Assembly (NCBI GenBank): GCA_963920635.1
Contig: OY987303.1
Location: 49,475,223-49,539,222, forward strand
DNA length: 64,000 bases
Source: Pseudeuparius sepicola
Taxonomy: Eukaryota; Arthropoda; Insecta; Coleoptera; Anthribidae
Reading direction: 5' to 3'
Shown: positions 10,920-20,836 of the stretch, in pieces
Position numbering within the stretch: position 1 is the first letter of the stretch
Layout: every line of letters starts with the position of its first letter
Notes under the pieces: generated by a model
What the model was told of the DNA's origin: nothing
Databases searched by the model: none
The model's input: only the letters and a program-made list of their open reading frames with translations
Translations under genes and position numbers: made by a program

Positions 10920-11659
10920 GCGTTGACTGACGTATTAATAAGACTTCTAACGGCTATAGTCTCATGTCCTGGAAAGTAGATGGGGCCTATGGTCAACAAT
11001 GTATTTTGCATTGTACAGGGTTAGGCAGAATGAAGTATCTATTTTCTATGTACTGGTATTTGTTAATGGTTAAACTTTAAGCAAAAGCTGAAACAGAATG
11101 TTCTTGAGTAAACATGGCAATTCTATTTTCTCAATATCACATCAGTCAAATGACCTCCGCCTCGCTGCTGGCACTCCTGAAGTCTAGCACAAACATTTTG
11201 CTTCACTCGTTGCAACATTTCAATTGGGATTGCGTTAATCTCGGTTCGAATATTATGCTTCAGTTGTTCCAAAGTTCGATTAGCTTTTAACTGACGTTTC
11301 TCGCAAACAGTTTGGCAACTGTCATAAATTGCCATGTATCGGAAACACTATGGTGACTTGATTTGAAATTAGATTTTTTTACATTATGGAATAAATGTAG
11401 TTCAAAAATGGATAGGTTATTCTGCCTAATTCACAGTCATTTTACTGATGTGATATTCAGAAAATAGAATTGCCATGTTTACTCAAGAACATTTTGTTTC
11501 AGTTTTTGATTAGTTTAACCATTAATAAATACCAGTATATAGAAAATAGATAATTCATTCTGCCTAACCCTGTATTTTGTCGCCGGGAAGCACATGGTGA
11601 GCCAGAGAACTGTCAAACATGACAGCCGTGAGCAGTCTTTATTAATACGTCAGTCAACG
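10920..11659. mobile_element. palindromic MITE split by a nested element
   Basis: The ends CGTTGACTGACGTATTAATA and its inverse bound the unit. Removing 11016-11572 leaves about 180 bp that match the copy at 27110-27293. A minimal relative with the same end sequence is at 61634-61668. Confidence 0.65.
11016..11572. mobile_element. 557-bp deletion derivative with transposase tail
   Basis: The ends are CAGGGTTAGGCAGAATGAA and its inverse with TA on both sides, and inverted repeats extend over 150 bp. On the minus strand at 11123-11335 a remnant reads AIPIEMLQRV and LQECQQRGGGHL, the C-terminus typical of DDxD Tc1/mariner transposases. It is a nonautonomous internal deletion product nested inside the MITE at 10920-11659. 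Confidence 0.75.
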
Positions 11660-11769
11660 AAATAAGGCTCCCGTTTATGTTTCTTCTTAATAAAAATGAG
11701 AAGCCAATAATCGAGAGCAATTGGTTGTATCTGTTGCCACAACTAAATTTTATACAATAATTATCTTAC

Positions 11770-12301
11770 CGTGCTCTCTTCAGAGAGTACAACCCCAGAT
11801 TCACTCTCTATATTTTCAATAAGAGCGTCGATTTCGTCTTCATCAAATCCACCAATCATGAATTTATACCCAGTGAATAAACAGCCTCGAGAGGTTTCCT
11901 GTTCTGTGATGATACTGCTCCCCGATTGAGAATTTGCATTTCTATTAGCCGCTATTTGGTCTGCAGTGAAATCAACGTTATCCATGTTTTTCAATAATGC
12001 TGCTAATGTATCTTCAGATTGTCCTACAAAAGCAGAATGAACTAAACACGTTGTGACCAAAATAAAAAAATTACCAAAATTGCTCGTTGCTGGCATTTTA
12101 CTTGTTTGTGAGCGATGCCTATTTCCTTTCTTCGGAGTGCCAAAATCAAAGTTGGAAGCACTGGTCATGTTAACTGTTTCTTCTACGTTTGCTGTCTGGG
12201 TGAGATTTGGTCCTCCAATTTCACTTATTGTGGAAAAATTGGGAAGTCCGTCCATTGTAGGTGTTGATGTAGCTTTATTTCTCACTTGGTAGTTATCAGT
12301 T
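11770..12301 (-). CDS. mus101: TopBP1/Mus101, exon with linker and start of BRCT3
   Basis: 532-nt minus-strand exon from a TTGTTAG acceptor to a GTAAGA donor. It enters two bases into an Arg codon and leaves in phase 0. It encodes a Ser/Thr/Asn-rich linker with a TPKKGN segment, then GCLFTGYKFMIGGF and DEIDALIENIESESGVVL, the first beta-alpha unit of BRCT3 in TopBP1. The preceding exon ends GYAL(R), which joins here to TDNYQV as expected after BRCT2. Confidence 0.82.
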
Positions 12302-12445
12302 CTAACAAATATTTAGTTGCTTTACGTGTTATCAGTATTATCTAATAGTTTTGACTAGAGTCCCTGCCATATATAAGTCAGGTAATACAATATAATTAAT
12401 GTCAGTAATTTGATGATTTTTAACCCCTTTAACTTTTAATTTCTA

Positions 12446-12979
12446 CAGGGTGTCCGGTAAGTTCGGGGAAATCTCTCGCCAGCGTGTTGGTGACGTCAAA
12501 ATATACCTGGTGTTTCATATATTTTTTTCCCCTAAAGTACTCCGTAACAGAACTACAGGGTCCCAAAGGGGTACTCACTGCTTTACATTTTTTGATTTAA
12601 CTTTTGAACGCCCTTGTATATTTTGATGAAATTTTGGAATTTTGCATAGACGGTAAAAACCAATTACCTCATATTTGAATCATGCTTGGACAATGCCGTG
12701 GAAGTCAGGAACGGACTTCACGCAATACCCATGGGCTCAAAATTTTGACTGGTATAAATTTAAAAAGCCGAAAACAAATTTTTTTAAAGCCTTGAACATT
12801 TCTCTTCAAAAAAGGTACTCTTTATTCGTTTCGAAAAAGTCAACCGTTTTCATGGAAAAATCGCTTTTTTGAAATCCGTAACTTAAGATGCAATAATGGA
12901 AACTACCAGAATTTAGTGTTTTCACCTGACGGATAACAACAATTACGTGTGACAAGATTTGTCAATAATTTTTATTAGC
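12446..12979. repeat. left terminal inverted repeat
   Basis: Inverted copy of 14225-14758. It ends two bases before the transposase ATG, so promoter and 5' leader lie in the repeat. Confidence 0.9.
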
Positions 12980-12980
12980 A

Positions 12981-14120
12981 ATGGAGCATTTTTATACTTA
13001 TGCCGAATATGCAGACATGCATTTAATTTATGGACAAGCACACTGCAATTCTCTGGAGGCAAGCAGAATTTATGCTCAAAGATTTCCAAATCGCAATTTG
13101 CCAAATCGAAAAACATTTGTGAGAGTTGATCGTCGTTTAAGAGAAACAGGTAGTAAACAAACCGAGTTTAGAATGTCTTAAATCAGTCTCCTAAAATTTA
13201 CATTAGGTAGTTTTTTACCTCGTCGTGGTGGGGAAGGGCCGCAAAGGAGAGCAAGAAATCAAAACTTAGAAGAGCACATATTGGATGAAATATCCGAAAA
13301 CCCTTCTAATAGCGTTCGTAAGCTTGCAGCTCAGTTAAATACCACAAAGGGGGTTGTTCATGAAACATTGCGAGAACAGCTACTTTATCCTTATCACGTC
13401 CAAAAAGTGCATGCAATGTCTCCGAATGATTATCGTCCACGGCTTAACTATGCAAACTGGTTTTTGCAACAATTTATAGGCGATCCGAGTTTCACAGAAA
13501 TTGTTTTATTTAGCGACGAAGCTGGCTTCACGAGAGACGGTATTACCAACAGTCGAAATCTGCACATTTGGCATGACGAAAACCCTCACGCCATAGTTCA
13601 GATCAAGCACCAACAAAGATTTCTGGTTAATGTTTGGGCAGGGATAATTGGGAATAATTTGATTGGTCCTTTTGTTTTGGATGAACGTTTGAATGGAGCT
13701 CTGTATTTACATTTTTTACAAAATAATTTAAATGATTTACTGGAAAATGTGCCCTTACAAATAAGGAATCAAATGTGGTTTATGCACGATGGCGCTCCCC
13801 CACATTATTCCCGGGAGGTACGTCTCTACTTAACCCAGCACTTTGACAATCGTTGGATAGGCCGAGGAGGACCTGTTTTGTGGCCACCTAGGTCTCCTGA
13901 CCTCAATCCGTTAGATTTTTTTTTCTGGGGTCATCTCAAGGGACTAGTATATTCAACTCCTGTAAATACCAGGGAAGAGTTATTGGAAAGAATATTTCAC
14001 TATTCTGATCAAATTCGAAATGATCCTGAAATGCTGTTTAGGGTGCAGCAAGAAAAAATTCGCAGGATAAGAAAATGTATTCGGGTAGAAGGAGCTCACT
14101 TTGAACATTTGCCCGACTAA
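12981..14120 (+). CDS. Tc1/mariner-type transposase, two exons, 360 aa
   Basis: Catalyses cut-and-paste transposition of the surrounding element. Exon 1 is 12981-13149, the intron 13150-13206 (57 nt, GTAGTA to TTAG), and exon 2 13207-14120; splicing joins them in frame with no stop. The N-terminal 100 residues look like helix-turn-helix DNA binding (HLIYGQAHCNSLEASR, NSVRKLAAQLNTTKGVV). The catalytic triad is visible: D160 in LFSDEAGFT, D251 in MHDGAPPHYS, D293 in SPDLNPLDFFFWG, spacing D41D. Without the intron the frame breaks at 13181, so the splice is required. The spacing suggests the DD41D lineage of the IS630-Tc1-mariner superfamily. Confidence 0.92.
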
Positions 14121-14224
14121 ACGAAACATTTTCTTTATAACCAAACTTTATTAAACTATTTTTAAACAGTTTCATTGTTTTTTTTCATTTTCTCGATATT
14201 AATGCCTACTGAAAATTGCAGTGT

Positions 14225-14758
14225 GCTAATAAAAATTATTGACAAATCTTGTCACACGTAATTGTTGTTATCCGTCAGGTGAAAACACTAAATTCTGGTA
14301 GTTTCCATTATTGCATCTTAAGTTACGGATTTCAAAAAAGCGATTTTTCCATGAAAACGGTTGACTTTTTCGAAACGAATAAAGAGTACCTTTTTTGAAG
14401 AGAAATGTTCAAGGCTTTAAAAAAAATTGTTTTCGGCTTTTTAAATTTATACCAGTCAAAATTTTGAGCCCATGGGTATTGCGTGAAGTCCGTTCCTGAC
14501 TTCCACGGCATTGTCCAAGCATGATTCAAATATGAGGTAATTGGTTTTTACCGTCTATGCAAAATTCCAAAATTTCATCAAAATATACAAGGGCGTTCAA
14601 AAGTTAAATCAAAAAATGTAAAGCAGTGAGTACCCCTTTGGGACCCTGTAGTTCTGTTACGGAGTACTTTAGGGGAAAAAAATATATGAAACACCAGGTA
14701 TATTTTGACGTCACCAACACGCTGGCGAGAGATTTCCCCGAACTTACCGGACACCCTG
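14225..14758. repeat. right terminal inverted repeat
   Basis: Inverted copy of 12446-12979; the minus ORF 14332-14529 simply mirrors the plus ORF 12675-12872. Confidence 0.9.
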
Positions 14759-15447
14759 TATGTGTCCGGGATAACCTCCAATAAGAATGACTTGACAGTT
14801 AAACATTCTTGTCATTATATTAGACTGTTGAGTGAAGGAATAATGAGAGGCGCATCTAATTTCGAGCCAGATTTCTACATTCCGGCCAACTGCTTTAAGA
14901 CGACTTAATCAACGAGAAACCGCATTGAGTCGTCCTAAAGCAGTTGACCGGGATCTATCGGCACCGAGATCTATATCCCGGACGACATAATCAATGAGAA
15001 ACCTGTTCAATTTGTCCTAAAACAATTTACCGGGATCTATTGACATTGAGATTGTGGACTCACTATTGTACATGGAGCTAGCGCCTCTTATTATTCTACA
15101 CTAAATGATTATACTTATGGCATAGTTTATTACTTTATTTTCAGGTTATTTTTTATTGTCAAAAAGTGTTTTTGAACGTTACAGGTAATCATCCAACTGT
15201 GATATTAACATATTTCTTGCTTTTATTCAAAATTCAGTGAGATATCACGTAGAAGTTGTATTATCTGACCCCTAATAAATGAGCTTTGCTTTTGACTAAT
15301 CCTAACTATGGTGACTCTACACTTTAGAGTCGAGACAATTCCATATTTTTGAGAGATTTTCAAAAACTTTTTTTCTACATATAGTACTCGAAGAGCTCTC
15401 ATTTTGGGTTATAGTTTTGTGAAATAGTCCTATTCCATGGCCTGCCG
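14759..15447. other. TopBP1 intron with small repeats
   Basis: A hairpin lies at about 14888-14951 (AACTGCTTTAAGACGACTT against AGTCGTCCTAAAGCAGTT). Near-duplicate ACCGGGATCTAT segments occur near 14950 and 15030. No gene seen. Confidence 0.5.
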
Positions 15448-15966
15448 TAGGGTTTCCAGTCCCGGTGTTTAGTACCAGGATTGTCCCGGGATTTTACCCA
15501 AAAAGTGTGGTCTCGGGATTTTCCTCATGGTCCCGAAACCTTAAAAGTTCCGAATTTTTTTATTACGTCATGAGCACGCCACCACTGAGCGGCCAACAGT
15601 GTGGTGTGGAATTATTACAATTTTTAGGTTTCAAACTGAAATAAGAATACTTACTCGTATACTTAGTCATACATTTAAATTAGTTGGAGTTGGAGCTACT
15701 TTAGTTGTGTGTTGTGTTTTTTAAGTCGTCATCGTCAGTTTTAGTTTATTTTGTGTTTGTAATTTTGTAGGTAGGTACCTACGTGCTACCCACATTTAAA
15801 TAAAAATATTTCTCTTATATAAACTTTTCCTCACAAAATTTGTTGTAAAGAAACATCTTAATTTCGGGACCATTTTTCGGCACTTTCGGGACTACCTAGT
15901 ACTGGGACTTAAAATTTGGGACCAAAGTCCCGAATACATTTTCGGTCCCGGGACTTGGGAACCCTA
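15448..15966. mobile_element. hAT-type MITE, 519 bp
   Basis: A perfect 8-bp target duplication GCCTGCCG flanks ends TAGGGTTTCCAGTCCCGG and the inverse of TAGGGTTCCCAAGTCCCGG. An 8-bp duplication with a TAGGGTT start is characteristic of hAT elements. The interior has several GGGAC/GTCCC repeats near both ends and no transposase. Confidence 0.85.
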
Positions 15967-16319
15967 GCCTGCCGTTATTAAGAGTAACCCAAAAATCAAA
16001 GAACCATATTAGGCATTTTTTAAAGATTGAAATGGTTAGTGCCGTCGAATTGACCATAGTCCAAAATTCTTGGTACAACATTTCAATATTCTACGGCGTT
16101 CACCAAATGAGGCCAAAGTTCGCAAAAATTCGGTTTTCCGGAGTACCCTCTATAAACCACAGGGCATACTTTAGTGACCTTTTTTTGAGACTCGATTAAG
16201 CTTTGCCTTACGTATTATTTTACATAGCATGGCCGATGTAGATCATAGGACACCAAAAAAATTAACTGTCAAACCTCTTAGTAGGTTAAAAACATTACAA
16301 TACATTTAGAACTGCTTAC
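15967..16319. other. TopBP1 intron, nothing recognised
   Basis: No gene or repeat boundary is visible between the hAT MITE and the next TopBP1 exon. Confidence 0.5.
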
Positions 16320-16693
16320 CTCAAAGCGTATCCTTTCTTAACACTCTCATAAATCCAATCAACAGTGACACACTTGATATTGACACATGTGCGTGCAGCT
16401 TTATACTTCTGGCTATTTAATCCATCGTCTCCATAACATATCAAAACATCCGTTGCAGACAAATCCATTTTTCCCACTAAGCTGCCTCCATTTTCATCGA
16501 TGATTTTTGCCAATTCCTTTCTCAGAGCAGAATTAGTGATGCCAGTACTACACATCTTTAGCTTGTGGAACGGCAAACAGATCAAGTCATTAAATCTATC
16601 GTCGGTCGCATGGATGTTGTCGCTTTGGCTTATACCCCATATCGCTTCTACCCAGCTTGGCAGCATAATTCTTATACCCCTTTCTGCTGCAAC
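16320..16693 (-). CDS. mus101: TopBP1/Mus101, exon with end of BRCT1 and BRCT2
   Basis: 374-nt minus-strand exon between a CGTTTAG acceptor and a GTAAGC donor (phase 0 in, two bases out). VAAERGIRIMLPSWVEAIW completes BRCT1 with its conserved W. CLPFHKLKMCSTGI, IIDENGGSLVGKMDL, TDVLIC and VTVDWIYESVKKGYAL form BRCT2. Length and order follow TopBP1, whose BRCT0-1-2 cassette binds phosphorylated RAD9 and Treslin in other animals. Confidence 0.92.
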
Positions 16694-17020
16694 CTAAACG
16701 AGAAAAGCAGGTTTCATGGATTTGTTATTTATTGACGCAAATTTTTTTAGAAACTTGAAACTCCTGTCAATATTTTACTATGTTATTTTCGCCAGTGCTT
16801 TATTGACTTTTTTGTCATTGCAGATTAGGTCCTAAAAACTAGAGGGTTAGTCAGAAATAAGGGCAGAAATGTGAAATCCTTATTCACCAAATTATATAAC
16901 AATATTCCTAATGATTTTAAATCTTTAAACATATTAATAGGGCAGATGCGATATATACCTTATTGTTATCAAACAAATTTGCCCCTTTCTTACTTGACTG
17001 CTCTAACTATCCCCTAGTTT

Positions 17021-17381
17021 CAATGAATAAAGAACCCCAGGAAGGAGCCAAAGCTCTATGGGCATTATAAAATATGTGAGACGGAAATCGCCCTGTATGG
17101 AGACTGAATTTTGACAAAATATTTTATATTTGACAGTTGTCACGGTGGTTTGTGCTATTAGATATTTGTGTAGTTCTTCGATAAGTACTTTTTGGAGATC
17201 TATTATGGTTAGCTGTGCAAACTGCGGCTATTCCGTGACTACCAGAACAAAATGTTTGGGGGATAACATTCCATCGGTAAGTACTTTTGTAAACCGGAAA
17301 CGGCATGCCGCCATATGCAGAGACTGGACCGGTCCAGCGTAAAGCCCAAATTTGCTCCTTCCTGGGGTTCTTTATTCATAG
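17021..17381 (+). mobile_element. P-element-like 361-bp deletion derivative
   Basis: An exact 8-bp duplication CCTAGTTT (17013-17020 and 17382-17389) flanks inverted ends of about 28 bp (ATGAATAAAGAACCCCAGG and inverse, one mismatch near the tip). P-superfamily elements make 8-bp duplications, have about 30-bp inverted ends and encode a THAP-type transposase. A THAP-like start lies inside. It sits in a TopBP1 intron, opposite to the gene. Confidence 0.75.
17205..17276 (+). pseudogene. THAP-domain start of a P-like transposase (fragment)
   Basis: ATG at 17205 opens MVSCANCGYSVTTRTKC. The Cys4-x2-Cys7 spacing after the initiator Met fits the first zinc-ligand pair of a THAP finger. A GTAAGT follows at 17277; reading through instead gives 46 residues to a stop at 17342 (region 17205-17342). 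No further transposase exons lie within the element, so this is a remnant of the 5' end. Confidence 0.6.
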
Positions 17382-17407
17382 CCTAGTTTGCATATAACCG
17401 TACTTAC

Positions 17408-17651
17408 GGAATATTTTTCAGACTTGGCGCAGTCAGTGATCAAATGACTAGTTTTTTCTGACAACTGTTCTGAGTAACAGCCCCCCATTAATTGAACTTG
17501 TTCCTTAATTTTCAATTTTTCAGCTCTAGGAATTGTTGAACAAGAAATTATCAAGCCGTACATGGCAACATTGAATATTGGCCAAGGGTAATTTGGGATG
17601 TCTTTAGATTCCACCATGCAATCGATAAGTGCTTGAGGGCCAAGAATTCTG
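17408..17651 (-). CDS. mus101: TopBP1/Mus101, exon with end of BRCT0 and BRCT1
   Basis: 244-nt minus-strand exon from a TTTTGCAG acceptor to a GTAAGT donor. It contributes one base to a split His codon and 81 codons. RILGPQALIDCMVESKDIPN matches the BRCT0/BRCT1 boundary of TopBP1, and the rest carries BRCT1: YGLIISCSTIP, QVQLMGGCYSEQL with the conserved GG, and TSHLITD. It ends KYS and joins VAAERG of the next exon. Confidence 0.92.
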
Positions 17652-17718
17652 CTGCAAAATATCATGGCAACGTAAGTATGTATAAAAATATAATAGTTTA
17701 TAAAATACATACACACAC

Positions 17719-17852
17719 TGAGAATTTTTTAAAGATTCATAAAATTCACCACTGAACTTCCCCAATACGACAATATCGGTCTTTTCTAATAATTTTATGT
17801 TAAGTTCAGTGTCCTTTTGCCACGTGGAATTGTTTGTATACTCCTTACTAAT
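17719..17852 (-). CDS. mus101: TopBP1/Mus101, exon 2 (BRCT0)
   Basis: TopBP1 (Mus101 in flies) is a nuclear BRCT scaffold needed to start DNA replication and to activate the ATR checkpoint kinase. This 134-nt minus-strand exon runs from a TTTCAG acceptor to a GTGTGT donor; 44 codons plus two bases. It encodes ISKEYTNNSTWQKD, then IVVLGKFSGEFYESLKNS, the second half of BRCT0. It enters in phase 0 and can be spliced either to the TopBP1 start exon (27492-27569) or, over only 47 nt, to the THAP exon at 17900-18000. The donor is not a strong consensus, so one residue at the 3' junction is uncertain. Confidence 0.88.
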
Positions 17853-17899
17853 CTGAAACGGAAAAAATATATCAGAAAATTGTATTAAAAGTAACTCAC

Positions 17900-18000
17900 T
17901 TCTGTAAAAATGGTGGGAATTGAATTTGGCTTCAATTGCCTTATGTTGTTTTTGCACATTCTAAAACTGTCTTCTTTAAAATGCCAAGAACAAAAAAAAA
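17900..18000 (-). CDS. THAP zinc-finger 3' exon, in phase with TopBP1 exon 2
   Basis: The minus-strand exon has acceptor ATCAG above 18000 and donor GTGAGT below 17900 (two bases plus 33 codons, leaving in phase 0). It reads FFCSWHFKEDSFRM, then NNIRQLKPNSIPTIF and ends TE. This is the C-terminal half of a THAP finger: the C-x2-H zinc ligands (CSWH) and the LKPxxxPTIF box that resembles AVPTIF. The next 47 nt form an intron (GTGAGT to TTTCAG) leading into TopBP1 exon 2 with the same phase. A middle THAP exon is missing from my reading; a THAP first exon on this strand lies at 28782-28855. Confidence 0.75.
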
Positions 18001-18073
18001 CTGATTTCAAACACAACTCAAGTTTTAAGTTTGATGCTACTTCAAGTGTGATGCTAATTCAAACAAAGGCAAT

Positions 18074-18730
18074 GGGGAACTTGAACAATTTGTTTTTATT
18101 TCCTTAATATATTTGCCTATCTATAGAAAGAGCACATACCAAATATCAGCCCTCAAATCGCAATATTTAATTTGCAATAAATAATTAAAGTTGTGACTGC
18201 AAACTATTCATTTGAAATGACACGAAAAATGCGGGAATGGTTGTGACGTCACACCGCTCAATCGATTAGAAGGCAGTGACAGGAGTGACAGCTACACACA
18301 ATTAGGGAAGGAAGAATGGAAATTTAACGTTAAAATAAACAGTTCGGGGACCCATTTCAAAAGGGATCTGATGTAGGTCAAAAATAAGAACCACCTAAAA
18401 GTCCAAATTTAACAAGCACTTCTTTAACTGAATGGTGAGGCCACAGGACTAGTAATTCGTAGGTCCCGGGTTCAATCGCAGAAGAAGTTTTTTTTAATTA
18501 TCACTGCATTCTACCTCTTACATTTATCACTAATTATCATTTTCAGTAATAATTGGACAATGGTTATAGTGAAGATTATTACTCACAATCTACTCCGTAG
18601 TGCATTTAAATTCAAAGTACTTACCTACCTAATATGAAATTGTCAGTAGCAGGAAAAATGTAATACATTGCTCAATGCGTAAGCTCTTTTTGACCTCGGA
18701 GAGAGTTTTAAGACCCGAGGCAACACGGGT
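18074..18730 (+). mobile_element. GGGGAAC-end element with tRNA-like block, copy 2
   Basis: Close relative of 56919-57428 and, inverted, of 7077-8512. The tRNA-like portion is at about 18430-18485 with GGGTTCAATCG resembling a Pol III B box. It lies in TopBP1 intron 1. Confidence 0.6.
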
Positions 18731-18745
18731 TATTTATAATCTAAA

Positions 18746-19590
18746 ATAAAGCCTTAATACAAAATTTGAAATCTGAATTTTGTTTTTTTAAGTCAAGTTC
18801 ATTTTTTGAAGTTGGAAAATGATAGGTACGTAGAATATTTTTTTCCACAATTGTAAGGTATAGTGTAAATTATTGAGGTGCAAATATTCTGCTATGTTTT
18901 GTTTTAGCCGCCGTCAGACTTTTGTTGGGAAGACCATGGGAAGACAAGGAATTTACGATCAAATAAATGAAATATACATGGAAAATATGAAATAAAAAAC
19001 CACACATAGGGAGTTTTTGTTTGTTTCTTACTGTTGGCGATGAAATTACGCATGCGCAAACTGAGATTTTCTTTAATTTTAACGCAAAAGTTAAGAGTTG
19101 GTTAACTTTAAGTTAAGTTATATACGTTACGTTAATGTTAAATTACGTTAAATTGGCTTGCATAAATCCACCTTAAATCCCATCCAGGGTCGCAAAGAGT
19201 TATAGAAAGTTGACATTATTTGACAATATTTCATTGTTTGATTGTTAATTTTCTATAGCCGTTTGTAAAACGCGAAAACATTTTAAATGTTATACATACA
19301 TATAAAAGTAAAATTCAAATTTTATAAAAAAATATATAGCTGGCACATTGCATTGTGAAGTTCCTGCACAAATTGCTATACATGAATTAATAACTTTCCA
19401 CAGAACATTCATTTGCAAGCTATAATGCAACATTACATTTTATACATTGAAGTGGCTAGAAATCCGAATATTCGGCCAATTAATATGGAAATTATTCATC
19501 CGAATATTCGAAAAATTAATGATAAATTTATTCGTCCGAATAACTGAGTCTGACAAGCATTCTTCCAATGCAGAAACATGAGGGGAAAAT
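18746..19590. other. TopBP1 intron 1, nothing firm
   Basis: On the plus strand a short reading after TTTTAG at 18906 is followed by AATAAA near 18992 and resembles a terminal exon, but no partner was found. Confidence 0.35.
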
Positions 19591-20010
19591 AATATTAAAT
19601 TGAAAGTTGGTGATTCTTTCGGCTCCTTTGAAGATATAAAGGCTGCTGTGAAGAAGTATGAAGATGCAACGTTCACTTTGTACTACCACAGTGACAAAAG
19701 TGAAGACAATTCAAGGAGCTCGAAATCAAAGAATCGAGCGTCACATTAAACCAGAGTTGAAATACTACTTTATCAAGTATCATTGCATCTTTGGTGGAAA
19801 AATTTACAAAAGTCAAAGCACTGGGCAACGCTCTTCTTTGTAATTTTGACTGAGATATGAGTTATTTTACTAGTACTTAATTCATCAATTCAATTATAGT
19901 ACGAATCAGAAGGAATGCCCTTTCATTTGAGCCTCAGCGATGATGGGAACAATTTGGTAATTTCAACCCTTCATTTGGTGAAAGTCAAAGCTGCATGTGC
20001 AGATATCAAG

Positions 20011-20605
20011 TTGAAATTAGTAAAGTTCATATACTTTGCACAGATATGTATTTATTAAAATCCTGACAGAGCGCTTTCGGTTAAACAACCATCGTCAGTG
20101 TCATTTGTCAAATACAAACTCTAAAAATTGCGAAAACTACATGTTGGCGCGCATGTTGATAACATTTAAGGTACTTTAAGTATTATAAGAAAAACCGTAG
20201 GCAAACTGCATCAAACTGCTGAACCATCCGGTTAACAATTGAAATCGTATGTAACAGTTTAACAAAGCTTAAATCCAAACAATAACTATATCACTTTTTT
20301 TTTAAAATTACGTTGGCCAAGACATAATATGTATAATGTGATTTAGTTATTGTTTGGATTTAAGCTTTGTTAAACTGTTACGATTTCAATTGTTAACCGG
20401 ATGGTTCAGCAGCTTGATGGAGTTTGCCCACGGTTTTTCTTATAATACTTGAAGTACCTTAAAGGTTACCAACATGTGGTTTTCGCAATTTTTAAAGTTT
20501 GTATTTGACAAATGACACTGAAGATGGTTGTTTAACCGAAAATGCTCTGTCGGGATTTTAATAAATACATATCTGTGCAACGTATATGAACTGTACTAAT
20601 TTCAA
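20011..20605. mobile_element. fold-back element nested in the MULE-like gene
   Basis: Arms of about 270 bp pair around a centre near 20310 (TTGTTTGGATTTAAGCTTTG and inverse). The interrupted host motif ATTTCAACC(C)TTCATTTGGTG is present on both sides (19964-19985 and 20599-20619), consistent with a duplicated target, although about 30 extra bases separate the left copy from the arm. Confidence 0.75.
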
Positions 20606-20836
20606 CCTTCATTTGGTGCATAATCACATTATGAATTTGGTATAAATACCAATATTTTTATTCTATATTTACTTGATAATGATTGATAAATGTTGTTCGA
20701 TGTGTGTTATACATCTTATGTTTTACATCATTTTTAGAATCTTTATAGTCATCTTGCCCGAAATAGACGATTGACTCCGGAGTTGAGGGAACAAGTGGCA
20801 AAGATGTTAGCTCTGAGCCCAATACGTCCAAATATA

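Larger units (their letters stand above)
12446..14758 (+). mobile_element. intact D,D41D Tc1/mariner-type transposon with long inverted repeats
   Basis: A 2313-bp element bounded by TA on each side, with ends CAGGGTGTCCGGTAAGTTCG and its inverse. The terminal inverted repeats are about 534 bp (12446-12979 and 14225-14758) and nearly identical, which suggests a recent insertion. The region between holds a complete two-exon transposase. It lies in a TopBP1 intron on the opposite strand to the gene. Confidence 0.92.

Noticed and set aside
12675..12872. 65-aa ORF repeated at 14332-14529
   Set aside because: It is only the reading of the two inverted repeats of one transposon.
18430..18485. Possible tRNA gene
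   Set aside because: Only a B-box-like motif is convincing and the segment lies within an interspersed repeat; no cloverleaf was worked out.
18903..18995. Terminal-exon-like segment: TTTTAG acceptor, short reading ending GRPWEDKEFTIK, AATAAA close behind
   Set aside because: No upstream exon can be assigned and another frame is equally open, so a gene is not supported.
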